Positions 50,824 through 64,000 of a stretch of 64,000 nucleotides of DNA are shown piece by piece. Both the position numbers and the translations under genes were made by a program. Below the pieces are notes generated by a model. It worked only from the letters and a program-made list of their open reading frames with translations, had not been told where the DNA came from and did no database searches. Source of the DNA: Tubiluchus corallicola (lineage: Eukaryota > Priapulida > Priapulimorpha > Priapulimorphida > Tubiluchidae); contig JAQGDQ010000129.1 in assembly GCA_030141605.1 (NCBI GenBank), forward strand, positions 237,281 to 301,280. The letters are read 5' to 3'. How positions within the stretch are numbered: the first letter of the stretch is position 1; every line of letters begins with the position of its first letter.

Positions 50824-53800
50824 TCAATTCGTGGTTTCCAACTTGGCAAATATTTTTCCCTGCCAGAGAGGTAACACAGTTTCATCGTCATCAATTTCTT
50901 CATAAATAATTCCTGTACCAAACTCATCACTTTCCTGTTTGAAAAAATACCTACAAACACAAAAACATTTAACAGCTGGTTTTCAGTGATGTTCATAACA
51001 TATGATATCATTAAAGAAAAATCAAGAATAAGAAAACCAAATAGACAGACTGGGTCATGCATTACGTTGTTTAGATCAGGATGTGACTGTTCCCAATAAT
51101 TCAAAGCTACAATGCTCTCTCAAAACACATAAAATTATTATATTGCAGTTTATATAGCCATAGAACAGTTATAGTAACTGATACACTTCAAACCAGCATT
51201 AGCTGGAATTTCCAGCTATTCCTTCTTCACCTTTATGAAGCTAGCCAGATTTCTGGAATACGAAGTTCATGCTAAACAATATGAAAGTAGAGGAATCAAA
51301 TCTGACATAGATTACAGTACAGCAGCTCAGTTTATATAGTTATTAAATGATATACTTAAAAAATCAGCAGTTCTTACCTATAATGATGTTTCTTATTTAT
51401 TGAACTTTTGAAATGTCTTAGTGTAATGTTTTTCCCTGACAGCTTTGTTTTGTACGTTTCACCATTAAGTTCGTAACCAACTACGATACTGTCTGAGGTA
51501 CTACAAGAGGTTGTCATTCCTTGTGAGGAGGTAGGAGTGGACTTCTTTTCCTTTCTTTTGCTGTATGAAAACATAAAATCTATGTTACTCTAACAAACTT
51601 AGCACAAGGACAAAACTAAAGTTTACAGACTGCAACTAAAAAAGATTTAGAATCAAAGACAAAAAATCAAGAAACTAGAATGACACTTAGCAGAGTGCAA
51701 ATGTCCACTAAGGCATGCAGATTATAACCTATTAAACTACACAGCTGCTTAGGTTAAGACGTCATTAGTTGTTTCTGGCATCTTGATCATTAATATAGCA
51801 TAATTACATAATTACTCAATACAGGTTTCAGTAAAGTATAACATATAACAGTCTGATGACGTGACAACAATGGGTACGCATCATTATAGCTTCGAAGCAA
51901 GAATTCCCTAAAACAGAAGTAGGCAATAAAACATAACTCATAGTACAACTCACCCATGTGGAGGTATTTACAAAAAACTATTCTATCTTGCTTTCCAAAG
52001 ATTCCAAAGAGCTACCCTCCCTCCAAGGCACCATGAAGTGCCACAAACACACTGTTTGCATGTAATGTTCGGCTAAGTTTTCAAAAAAAGCAAAAGTTTT
52101 CGACTACTACCCTCTGCCCGCTTCCACACTTCTTTCAAACATCCCAAATCTGCACTACCCACCTCTCCAAAAAGTTCTACAGAAATCACTTAAGAAGTTC
52201 TTGTGTAATCTCATTAACAAACATCGAAGAAGACAGATTATTATTATTATTATTATTAATTCTTTATTTAACGTGGATAACACTTTAACCAACAATTACA
52301 AAACTAGTAGTTATTTCTGAAGTGGTCCACAAAAATAAAATAAGGCAAAAACATTACAAAAATATTGCACACTGGAAGCATTAAAAATACTGGGGTGACA
52401 AAACGTACCTAGATCTGGATTTGCCTGCAGCTGCTGAAGGAGATGCAGCAACTGATCCTCTCTGTGCTTCTTCCACTTCTGTTTTTGAAGGCATAAACAA
52501 AGCCTATACAAAGAAACAGTTATAACATACAAAACACTACAACAAACGAATTTTGTTTGTCACTGGTGACATATAAATCTGCAAAAATGCAAAAATGTCT
52601 CACCATGACTTCTTATTTAATAAACCTTAAGTGTTTTTTTTATTTTAACAGCACAGCTGTCTAAACCCCCTAGCTGTTTGACTGTATTGTGTAACTCCCA
52701 CAGATATGCATTATCCATTTGGATGAATGAATCCGTGAAAACAAAAAATGAACAACTTCCATGTAATGCTAGCTGCTTTGTGAGGGACAAATAATGGTAA
52801 AAGTTTGAACAAAGTGTCAATTGCAAAGCATGTATAAAGCACCAAGAGTTATTGGCATGTGGGTAATCATTAGAGAGGGCTACAAACACAGTCATTTACC
52901 TTTGAAGATGATGCACAAGTGTACAACTGAATCGTGCTCCTATAAATAAACTATACACGACCTAAGCAGCATCTTATTAAAGAAATAACTCGCCAATGTC
53001 ACACCTGGACTTGCTCAGATTTTTTGCTGTTTTTTGAAGTTGAGAGATCTGTTCTTAGAGATGACAACTTATCGGGTAAACTGTTACGTCCAGCAGATCT
53101 GGATGGACGAGTCGTTGCGGGACAATGTCGACCGTGTCCTGTTTTCATACCCGAATTGTGATGAGACGAGTGTCTAGATGAGTCCAGACCTGCTGTTTGC
53201 CTAAATTAGAAAACTGCTTATCAACACTGATCATCTAATGAAAGCTCTAAATATAGACAAATTTTTTAATAGTTCATAATATTTCACTTAAAAGAATACC
53301 ATGAGTTCTGAAACTGCATTCAAAAATATCATGGGTGGAAGTTTTAATAAGTAATTGGATATACACAAAATAAAAACTGAAATTTGTCAAACTGAACACT
53401 GATCATTGATTTTCTAAACAGAGGTAGAAATATATAAACAAAACTTTTCAATTAAAATTAGAAACTCAATTAGAAAATGAGCATGATTCTGATACTGCAA
53501 TATATTGCAATCATTTGCAACATTGTGAAACACACTGACATATAAGTTAATGATATAAAAGAGAAGCTAACAAATATTTTTTTAGAAAATTTTAAGCAGG
53601 TAATTAGTTTACTTGTTTCAGAATATTTTTATTTATGTCCAAATATTTTATCAGTACACTGTAAAAGTACCAAAAGAAATTAAACTTGAACAAAAAATTT
53701 AAACACATTTACAACTTACAATATCATTTATTCAGTACGTAATAAGAATGAAAAATCTTGCTTTTAACAAATAATGGCTTTAAATAGGCTGAAGAGTAGT

Positions 53801-56800
53801 AAAACTAGCACAGGGAAAAACTGTAAACTACTAGCCGCATATCTTTAAATAAGCCTAACATGTACAAGTGTACATGAAACTTGCCCAAGAAACCTACACA
53901 TGATAATAAAAAGCAGCTGCATCAGAATCAAGGACAGGCTTCTCAAATAATTTTCCATAATCAACCGAGTTGTGCCTAAAATAATAAAACCAAAACAAAG
54001 CGTGAAAATACAATTTAGTACAAAAGAAGTAACTTCACATTTAAATTCTAAAGAACTAATCACGGTAACAACATTGGTAGAAAAAAGTTGAGAAAATGCC
54101 TTTAGTTGAATTACAAAAAACTAAAATTAAGGATCAGAAGTTAACATGAATAATAGACTGTATTATATTGCCTAAAACAACAAAACTAAGCTTGTGATTA
54201 CTTTCATGCTACTACAAATGCATTTAATTTAACTGTGATTTAGCTGCACTTACAAAAAATTCATTAGAATTTAATTTACTACAAAAGACAGGTGTAGTAC
54301 GCTTACCTAGGCAAGGGCAATTTAGTTTGATATGTAATACAAATTCAGCAAAAATTAAATGAGGCACAAAATTTAATGTGCTTCCATTACAATATTTACA
54401 AAAAAAACAACTAGCAAACACAGTGAGTCTTAGCCTCAAATCAGCAACTAGTTTAAAAGCAAAAACAAAGGCAACATTGCAAGGAAAAGGAAAATCAATA
54501 TTTAGAGCTGACTCAACTTACCCCTCACCCGTAGCAGCTACATCACCTCCTCCTGTTGGCAATGACGAGGCACTTTCATACACACTAATTCCACTATCGA
54601 AAAAACTACTGCTTGAAGCTGTAAGAGGACAAGATGAATGTCGAGGTGTATGCCTTTTATTAGAACCCCGTTTGTCAGAAATCCCGTGTGATCGTCCGGT
54701 GACAGAGTGACCCGCAGAACCTAACAAGATTAGGCAAAATATTTTTTTTAACAACAACTTCGTCTAATTGAACCATTTGATGTTATTTGGAAAAATATTT
54801 AGATAACAACAATCTAGTAGGTTTAACATAAATTCTCTTTACTGTAAAATTGAATACATTAAAGTTGGAATAAGAATGCTGATTTCCAACATGCAATATA
54901 CAGTATTTTCCAAAAAGCCTAATTGGAATAAAAATAGCAATTTTCATTAGGCTAACTTGCAACAAAAATAATAATTTAATGCACATATGACTAATTAACA
55001 GCACAGATTAAAACGTGCTTTTCAGAAAATTTGCTAGAGTTCATGATGAAGCCAATCTGTTTTTTTTACCATAGGTAAAGCTTCAAAAAAATTTATTCGC
55101 TTGATGCATGCATATGATTAATACATGTAACTGCATCTCCATTTTCTTTACAATAATAAAGGTGATGTATACCTGCACCGGCATAGTCAGAATAATTTCG
55201 CACAAAATCTTCGCTTCCCTGAGTTTTTAGTCGCGACACGTTGTGAAAATAATAGTGATGATGATGAATGTGATTATGCAGTTCTTCATGAGTTCCTTCG
55301 TTACTCATTCCACTATCCGTAGATAGCATTGATCCATGCTCCTTACGACCTGAAACGTTAAAGCAGTGGCGCGTTCGATGAAATCAGATGAAATAATATA
55401 TTAAAGTCTTTCACATTAAATTAAATAGTGATAAATTTGAAACAAGCTAACGTTAGCAATTACTGACTGCACTTCTGAGGTAATATACATAGAGCGCATT
55501 CAATGATTTTTACTTTAGTCCTGTCTTTGGTCCCTGATCCCAGGATAGAGACCCGTGGGAATTCAAGAGCTGGTGGAGAAAATTATTTGAACCCTTTAGT
55601 ATAGCCACACATAATATGGAAAAAACTTCGGTAGACTTTTCATGTGGATGACCGGCATTCTCTGACAAAAATTTTTAAATTAAAATGCGACCATATTGGA
55701 TTATTTTAGATTGACATATAATAACAATAAACAATGGGTAACACTAAAGTAATACAACTCTTATACTAGTTTGGTAATAACAGAATTTGAAATAAATAGA
55801 AAACTATTTTTTCATCAAAACAGATAATTTTTGCAATTTTAAAAAAGTGGGTCTAAAACTGAAAGGGCATCATTCTAGGACAGCCACTCAAGTTTTTTAT
55901 AAGTGCAAGAGCACCATTAATAACACCTGGTAGTTTTGTTAGTCAAAATTTCCTGCAAAAGTAAATTTTTAATAATAATTTAAAATAAAAAAGGTGAAAC
56001 ACTCCCCCAAAAAAGAAAATGAAATAATAAAACCACACACTCTTGTATTTAGTTACTGTTATTTGCAAAATTGCTTGAAAATAAACCATAGTATAAAAAA
56101 TATTAAGTACTAATTACATTACTGATCTCATAAATTAAAAAATGGCTTAAATTTAACATTTGCCAATTTAAAATTTAAGCACCTATACAACACCAATTTT
56201 ATTAATAAAACACCTGCCGAAAGCTGTGGAGTGTGGACACATGGCTTTTTGTCAATCAGTCGCCAATGAAATCAACATATTTTTGTTTAGTAATTTGACT
56301 AAAATTTAATACCAAAATTGGAAAAGAATACAAATATAAGTAGTATTAATGCAGAAGTATCGTAAAATATTCAAAGTATTATTGATATTTGAAAAAATAT
56401 CAATATGTCCTTGTTACTATAAAATCACTCACCTTTACTTAAAGGTTGTGCTATATGAAGGTCCTCAGAAGATTTCCTATATTTTGCTACAGGCGGCAGC
56501 TCCGTTGGTGAGTTTTCTGGACTTTTACCAAAACACTTAGACACATGTTTGTCCAGAATTGCTTGGCTTTCATCACTGCTATCCTCCTCACAAACAGTAC
56601 TTATTTCAAAAGGCGCAGAATGTCTTCTAGTCCCTGAAGTCTGTGAAGTCTAAATTATAAAAAATTACTAAACAAATTGAAAAAACAAACAAGACTACAA
56701 ATCTAAAATCATCTAATGACCACATTTTTCAAGTAACTGTTGGTTTCTTAAAAATGCAATATATCACTAAAAAACTTTTAAGCAAACTTTAGTTCAGAAT

Positions 56801-59800
56801 AAAACTATATTACTCTTTCATAATATTCAGGAAAGTAGCTAAAGTATGTATATCATACAATTTAAGAGTACCCTGTGTAGGTATATGCATACTGTTATCC
56901 ACATTGGAACATTACACTTGATAGATTTCATTGTAGGACTTCACATACACATTGCCAAATACTGAACAAAACTTTTTGGTATGATGAGAAATGTTTGAAA
57001 ACAATGCTGTATCATTAAGATGATTCTCTTGAACAAAGTTTTATAACTAATGTGATTCCATTGACACGTGTACAGAAGTAAAAAACCATAATATTAATAG
57101 ATCACTTCTGCAACTTCAATGAGGCAACAATACCACTAAATTCCATGACCTTAAGATTATACCTGTTCACAGTATCCTATGTATTTACATGAGTATATAA
57201 GTATATACTCATATAAGAGTATACTTATACGATTATATGAGTTTATGTGAGTCAGTAATGTACTGACAAACTTTAAATATACATTTTCTAGTAATCTGTA
57301 AATTTAAGTATCCCCAAGCAGCCATTTTAAGTTCAGAGTTCAACCTTTCAACATTAATCGAGACATAGGCTACATAAATTGTGGCAAAAAGATTTAGAAA
57401 ATATTATACAAATTTCAAGAATGTATCGGCCTATATCATTGATCATCTCCTGCTCTTATTTTTATCAATCAAATTTGTTCAAAACTATCACAATACCATA
57501 TTACAAATTTTTACGTAATTATTTTCAGGGGCTCTGATGGCAACTTATGTTGTAAACCTTGAAAAAATCGTACGTTTAAGCAAAAATTTGGTAGTTTGAA
57601 TACTAACTTACCTGCTGTAAACGTTTAAGAGCCTGCTGAATTTTGTCATGCACAAATGCAGTTGGCTGAACTTTTTGTTCAAACTGAATCTGAATCTGAC
57701 GGTTCTTCTCACTTTCTGCCAGTTGACGCTGCTGCTCTACGACTAGCTTATCGTACAACATCTTTGCAAATGCCTCATGTGATGGCGGCCTTTTCTGGTG
57801 AGTCTATAAAAATCACAGTTGCAAAGTCAAGTAATGTTCATAATTTTTTTGATAATGTCCCAAAAAGTGAGGCACATTTACAGGCAGTACTAACTCTCAT
57901 GTGATGCTTTATATGGCGGCATTTTTTCTTTTATAATCATGACAGGTCTAAAGCGTTGTTGCCAAGTTCAAGTTTAAAACATACCATACACATCAATGTT
58001 TATAATACACCAATGTTTATGCAACATCAGACAATAAAACATCACAATAAATTTGTTGATACTTCCACACAAAAACTTTTACTAATGTAACACAACTACA
58101 CAACAGGAAGAACTATCATTTTAATAAAGTAATTATTTTATGTCATAAGTATTTGCCAAAAGGAGTAAACAGTTAACTGTTCAAAACATTAGAACTTTTT
58201 ACACAAACAATTAAACAATTTTGTAATTCAATGGGCAAAAAAATTTTTAATAAATAAATTACATAAAAAATACATAATGAAATGGTCAAAAGCTCAACAA
58301 GATTTAGAATAAACAGTCTCAGACTTTCACTTCATACTTGACTGTAAAAGCAACATTTTTAATCAGTTTAATCTGCATGAAAATTTTTGCATATATCTCC
58401 TAATTAAGAAATCCCAGAAAATGTAGTCTACACAAAAATAGTTCTGGCTTACTCGAGTATTATAAGAAATAAAAGTTTAAGAAGCCTTAAAATTTGTCAT
58501 TCATACTGATAATAATTAGTGCATCTAAGTTATAAAAAATAAAATTTATTTATTCATCACAGCATCCAGTAAACCTCCCAAAATTTTGCTAGAAAAAAAT
58601 CATAAAGTTTGATACCCGGAAAACCCAAAACGTCCACGTTCTAACTTCTAACTGCATTGATTAGTAGATGTGCTTACAATGAGGTTGAGGCATTTTTTCT
58701 AAATTAACAAAAAATTCTAAAAAACTTACTCTAGCACACTGATGAGGCTTCCCTGTAAAATGATGATGATGATGCTCCTTCTTTCGTACTGAAGATGCAC
58801 TTGCTACACTCGCTGTTTCCCTATAAACAAAAAACAAAAATAATTTAATGTGCATCGTAATGTTACAAATCAAAACTAAAGAACTAACATTTTTTCTTGG
58901 CTGATAAAATCAATTGCTCAAAACTGGCTTAATTTACTACAGCTTTAAATGAAAATACTCGACCAGTTGACTTACTTATAAGGAAAAAAATATAAACAGA
59001 ATCAAGCAAACAGCAGGAAAGTATGAGGCACCTTCACAAACTAATAAAGCCTACTAAGCCAAACAACAGCTTTTAAAAAAATCGGAAAACTAAGGACGCC
59101 ACCTACACATGCACTCGGCAATTTAATTTTTGATCAGGAAATTGTTAAGGTTATCACTGAACCACTATAAAACAAATTCAATTTTCTATTATTATTAAAT
59201 TCAATACAACAATGATTCACATCAGAAATTCCAAATTGTGTCATGCATTATAGCTAATTTAACAAATCTTTACAGCAAAATTACTGTTCATGAAATTGAT
59301 ATTTAGCAGCATGTTATTGTATACATCATAATGTTTCGGTTTAAGAAGCATGTCACTTAAAATTGTGAGTCAATTAAAAACAAATTTCACCATGTTACAT
59401 AAAAAATCATAATTATCAATTATTTAAAGCAGTTTGGTGACAGCATAATTAATAATACGTTCAGACCAGAATAGAAAACCTTGAGGTATCATTTTTTAAA
59501 AGATATGCAGAATTTTTTCTTTAACAGTTTGTTAAACAGCAACAACAAGGCCTGCTACTAACGCAGAATGATTGTGGCAGAACCGAAACATCGCTAACTA
59601 ATTATAAAAGATACTTGTAGTCATCTAAATTGAGACTGTGACATAGCTATTTTAGTCACAACTGGATATAAACATATATCCTCTTGCCCTCATTTGCAGA
59701 GGCAGCACTGTAGGTAAAACATGTCCAAAAGCAACCTTGTTGGTGCCACTCAATTTCCTAAATCAGCTTCAGCATTAAATTAGGTAAATCGATATGCCAA

Positions 59801-62168
59801 AAATGCTTGAGGATGCAATACGAAGAATTAATGGATAATTTTGCACATTTGATTCAGACTGCAAACCTAAAAAAAGTTATCAAAAATGAAGTAATTAAAT
59901 AAAATAAAATAGAATAAAATGAAAACAACTGAAATAACAGAAAAGAAAGTTGGTACATTGAATTATTTCATACATACACACTGTCATTGGTTACAGGACA
60001 ATCATCAACATTCCATACTTCACTTGAGTACAAGTCACTTTCCATGGACGGAGCCGGAGGAATTGGACATAAGCTTGTCTGCGAACCTTCTGACTGTGAA
60101 CTGAAAATTAATATAACACTCACCATCAACAATATTAAATGAAAAATTATAAAAAATATAAAAATAAAACAAATTTAACAAATAAAACTACAGCAATAAA
60201 AAATATAATAACTGCAAGACAGCGCAAAGAACATTAAAAATGTGATGAATAACAATGTTTGGCCTTACAAGCATCGCATTTACCCTCAAAGTCTAATTTT
60301 TCTCAAACAAAAATACAATTTTCTTAAGGATGAATGTGCAAACACTATTACCTTATGGCTTTTTTAATGACATTAAAAAGCATCTTCTGATGAACCATGA
60401 AGCCAAGTCAGGCCAGACAAGAGTTTGAACAGATGAAGGATTTGTTTTGTATATAAGGAATATATTTTTAGACAGAAGTAGGAAAAGATCAAGCAAATTT
60501 AATATTATGCTATTGTCGTACTGATATTGCTGTAAACCATCTAAAAATCTGCCTGAACATGGAATTCTCTGTAGTTTTACATTCTATGGCGTTTAACTTA
60601 TATATAAGTTAGACCATTATTGAAAAATTTCAACTCATCGTGTATGTGTGTGTGTGTGCGTGCGTGCATGTGTACGTGTGTGTGTATATATATATAAGCA
60701 TAATAAGAAAGATATAATATACATACCCAATTTGTAGTTCATCAGCCTGTTCAATGTCAACCAAATGAAGTCGTGACTGCAAAAGTTTCTCAATCGTAGC
60801 TAAAGCAATGAAGTCACTCCCATTACGGACCACTTTAACCTTTTCTTCGTCCTTGCTGATGGAGGTACAACTGCCGGAAGGCACTGTGTCTTGTTCTTCA
60901 CATAATGTCGGAAGCGAGTTTTTCCCCACCGATCCTGCACTTCCAAAACTACTTCCAGAACTGAGACTTTGACACTGCACTGACTGCACATGATTTAAGT
61001 AAGTGTTTGATTCCAGAAATGCTGGATAAAACTCCGTCTGAAGAATTTTCTCAATTTCTACTTCAACATCAGCAAAAATCAGACGATTGTTGACAACTTT
61101 TTTCACTCGGATGGCCTCTGCTATTTGTTTTCTTATGTTGCGATCAAGCTTGTGGTGAAACGTTTCCTCTCCATTTTTACTGATAAACGTGTTATAAATG
61201 GTTTTCACTATGACAGGTAGTTTCTCTGTTTCTTCTGTCTCTTTCAACCATTTACACATAAACCAAAATTTAACCAAATTCTCTGACTTCTGCGTGCTAA
61301 GATACTCTCTGAATATCTGTACACCTTCCGGGTCAGACAGGAGGTCCTTCAAACTGATTGCCCATCTACGACAGGGAGGCGTGCCAGTTTCTGAACAAAA
61401 ATGCGTTGAAATCTGATCTGGATCCACACCATCACTGCCATGTTCTGTGGCATCCACACCTGGTGTATTGGCAGGAGTGTGCTGTGAGAGAAATCAAGTA
61501 ATTTGACAATAGGCCAAATTAATGAAAAAATGACACAATTTCAGTTTCCTCAAAATTACGAAAGTTCTAATGACCAGACTTAAACAGACTATAACTCTGA
61601 CTGAGTGAAATTTACAATCATTCTCATGTCCTACCAAGGGGAATACCACTCCTGGCATGTTTGAAAATTAGTGCAGCAAAGGTAATGGTAGCCAAAGCTA
61701 GCTCACAACTTTTACAGTTCACTCCGATAAATTAGGAAACCTAACTGTTTAAAGTTTTGTGTCTATGTCTACGTATGTAAAAATTTGTTATCCTTAATGT
61801 CAGACCTTCTGTGAACAACCTTTTGTATCTATATTACAAAATCTACAGCTCTAATCTACAGCAAAATTCCTGACAACTGTATAAGTGTGATACACAATTA
61901 AATTACAAATTTAAGTATTTTCCAGAAGTAAATATAGCCATTACAAATTAGTTGAGTTTCAGAGTTTTTTGCCACTAAAGCTAGCTGTCATTACATAAAA
62001 GACAATGAGATTCATCATAAAACAATAAAATGATATTTTAATGTTCAGTTCAAAGTTATAATATTCAGTAAACGTCAAATGTACCTTACAATGTATCGTA
62101 TGATCACATTCTTCTCCAACTGTTGGAGGTCGACAATTCTCACCCTCCTCAGTCTCTATGCAATGCAT
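50824..62168 (-). CDS. AXIN1: Axin, Wnt destruction-complex scaffold
   Basis: Scaffold that brings APC, GSK3, CK1 and beta-catenin together so beta-catenin is phosphorylated and destroyed. Exons: 62085-62168, 60727-61481, 59978-60100, 58730-58820, 57612-57803, 56433-56649, 55173-55349, 54522-54720, 53898-53975, 53005-53200, 52409-52503, 51378-51560, 50824-50950; 2517 nt, 838 aa, all phases agree. The ATG at 62168 has an in-frame TGA 9 nt upstream. Features in order: tankyrase-type motif RPPTVGEE (13-20); RGS domain about 70-195, one exon; LPTL (218-221), as in the conserved segment after the RGS; a conserved helix in exon 5 (352-415) at the GSK3/CK1-binding position; beta-catenin helix DESQAILDKHV (441-451); His-rich tract (512-523); DIX domain 759-838 (DSIVVGYELNGE, YRYFFKQESDEF, ETVLPLW). 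Only the C-terminal beta-strand order of DIX is inferred. Vertebrate AXIN1 is about 860 aa, so the protein looks complete. AXIN1 versus AXIN2 is not distinguishable in an invertebrate. Confidence 0.96.
52236..52260. repeat. (ATT)n microsatellite, possible LINE/SINE tail
   Basis: Seven or so ATT units in an Axin intron. On the minus strand they follow AATAAAGAATT, the same arrangement (AATAAA then AT-rich triplets) that ends the LINE fragment at 12114. This may therefore mark the 3' end of a minus-strand retroelement. Confidence 0.6.
57186..57243. repeat. AT-rich palindrome
   Basis: GAGTATATAAGTATATACTC followed by ATATAAGAGTATACTTATAC forms overlapping perfect or near-perfect inverted repeats able to extrude a hairpin. 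It lies in an Axin intron, between coding exons 6 and 5 of the gene. Confidence 0.7.
60641..60697. repeat. TG/TA microsatellite (CA repeat on the sense strand)
   Basis: An alternating TG run with CG interruptions followed by (TA)n. It lies within 90 nt of the donor of Axin exon 2 (60726), so on the transcript it is a CA-rich tract just inside the intron. Confidence 0.95.
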
Positions 62169-62378
62169 TGTACCTCAGCTGGCAAGAAGTGAAGTGCAGT
62201 CTGATAATTCTGAATACAGCCACTTGCCAGCTGAATTCCGATTAGGCTGCTAACCAATGTATTGGTCACTTTCCTCGAGAGGAAAAGGTCGTTACTCTGG
62301 TCAGACAGCCTGGCTGCTAGCTTCTGCAATGAATCAGCTTGTCCAGCTGCAAAACTTTATGGCTCAAACAGCAGTTTT
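62169..62378 (-). other. Axin leader on first coding exon
   Basis: Upstream of the Axin ATG the minus strand has an in-frame stop at once and no long reading frame. A pyrimidine-rich TTTCTTTTAG acceptor ends at 62379. This suggests that the first coding exon begins at 62378 with about 210 nt of 5' UTR, and that a noncoding exon and promoter lie further right. The evidence is splice-site shape only. Confidence 0.4.
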
Positions 62379-64000
62379 CTAAAAGAAACAATAATAAAGG
62401 TAAGAGATGACTATAATAACAGCAGCCTTCAACGAGTATGAAGCTAAAATATTCTAGATCAAAAGTGTCCCAGTGACATATAGAAATGTGATCAGACTGA
62501 CTTGTAATTTCAGCATAAAGATATGCAAATAATACTACAAATCTGAAAATATACAAAATGCATGTCACCAACAAACACATAATACTAGCAACCACCTGTT
62601 ATAGCACACATATTTTAATAATTAAAAACAAAAAAATGGCAGGGGTGCTCATCATCCATCATAGTTAAACAGCACTAAACCAGCTAAGTAAACAGATAGA
62701 TAGCCAACGAAAAATGTGTCCAGACAGTGCTGCCTATTTAACTAATTAAGGAAGGCTGAATAAACATCTAAAAATGCAATGTGGCTATGAGTCGTATAGC
62801 CCAGTGTGTCACTTTGAAGAACTGCTGTTGATAAAGGGATAGATTCTGGTCCTGTCACAACCAAACAGCGGTAATTAATGCCTCGAAGCTCGGAACTGTA
62901 AAAAAACTCAAGGTATAAAAAGCTCTAAGCAATTCTTACTCCTTCCTTTCAAGGATAAGTCGCTGGATTCATTTCATTAAGGCAGGTTTTCACTACCTTC
63001 CCACCTACACCACAATAACTAATCTTGCAGCAGCAGCAATGTGATTTCCCTGAAAACACTTCAGCAAAACTGCAAAGCCACTCCACCAAAAACTGATTAC
63101 TTGCCTAGCAAAAACTCAATAGCAACCTGAAGGCACAAAAGCGTACACTGAGATAATAAGGGATTAGAAATGAAACCTGCTGTGCTCTGTTTCGCATGGT
63201 CTTCCCCTGTCAATCAATACAAACACGGAGGACTTAATGTGAAAAAGGCAAGGATAAGTACAAACCCCTGCAGGGTTCATAACAGTATTATGATTCATAG
63301 TGTGGTATTATTTTAGCTTAGATTTGATGAGGCTCAAAGAAAAACGTAAAAAAGGGAAGGATTTCAATTCGTAAGCGGCCTAGCCAGCAATTCAGTTAAT
63401 GTTACTAAAGCTATTCATTTTCAATAAGGACGTAAAAAACAGAAAATATTAAGTGAATTAGGTATAAACGCAAATTAAATTCTAACAAGATGAGTGACAA
63501 TTAATGAAAAAATCTCATAATTAAGAAACGGGGAAAAAACAATTCAAGCCACCTCCGTAAGTTATCTTTGAAAGAATAATAACAAAAAATGGTAAAATAT
63601 CACATAATATTACTTACATATATTGTCATTATGTGTTTTAACATAACATATTAAAATAACATAATAAACTGTCCAAAAATAGTATTAGACTATTAGACAG
63701 TTTATGTGAACTTTTTCCTTTTCTCATTCTTTTTTTCACCTGCAGTTAAACTGCAAAACTATAGCAATAGTTTTAAACGTCATGGTTTTCAAAATTTCTT
63801 AAACATGTGATTTCATACAACAATTCGGATATGACATTACAACTATACGATACTTGGATTAACTTACGCAAAATTTTCTTCTACAACAGAAATCAGACTC
63901 CGTGTTCCACATGCGATAAGAAACTAATAAGCTAGAAACATGTGATAAAAATTTTACATATTTAGGAAAATTCAGTCAGTGGCATTATTAGAAGAGGCAA
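62379..64000. other. Region upstream of Axin
   Basis: AT-rich DNA to the right edge. It should include the Axin promoter or first noncoding exon, but none could be pinpointed. No coding exon was recognised on either strand. Confidence 0.4.

Overview
This is eukaryotic nuclear DNA from an AT-rich invertebrate metazoan. Genes are split by GT-AG introns into many small exons. Axin, a metazoan Wnt scaffold, together with a MICAL-like protein, a CARHSP1-type cold-shock protein and the ciliary protein B9D1 rules out bacteria, plants and fungi. Most intron positions that can be compared with the vertebrate genes look conserved. The species cannot be named from the sequence alone.

Layout: four protein-coding genes lie head to tail, all on the minus strand. 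From right to left they are Axin (13 coding exons, 62168-50824, 838 aa), a CARHSP1/CSDC2 cold-shock protein (3 exons, 41988-40005, 140 aa), a MICAL-like CH-LIM-bMERB protein (11 coding exons, 31567-15052, 1332 aa) and B9D1 (first 5 exons, 12505-2344; the 3' end lies off the left edge). Each exon chain was assembled by hand. Reading phase is kept across every junction, and the three complete genes end in a stop codon with total lengths divisible by three. Only two short exon groups look like untranslated leaders (MICAL-like and Axin). The remaining long stretches (12.5-15 kb, 32-40 kb, 42-50.8 kb, 62.4-64 kb) show no convincing coding sequence.

Mobile and repetitive DNA is concentrated in the introns. 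B9D1 intron 1 holds a decayed BEL/Pao retroelement with a truncated CR1/L2-like LINE tail abutting it. B9D1 intron 2 holds a 1053-bp hAT element with a perfect 8-bp target duplication and a transposase C-terminal relic. The other introns hold a large imperfect foldback, a tandem ~206-bp duplication and a small MITE. A pogo/Tigger-like element and a 134-bp duplication sit in MICAL-like introns, and a mariner-type MITE lies between Axin and CARHSP1.

The genes do not form one pathway: Axin acts in Wnt/beta-catenin destruction, MICAL-like in Rab/EHD recycling, CARHSP1 in mRNA binding and B9D1 in the ciliary transition zone. No undescribed defence or biosynthetic system was found. The most interesting signals are short repeated linear motifs in the MICAL-like protein (three SVFYD, three acidic NPF, two PPLxPRPLSLQ) and the well-preserved transposon ends.
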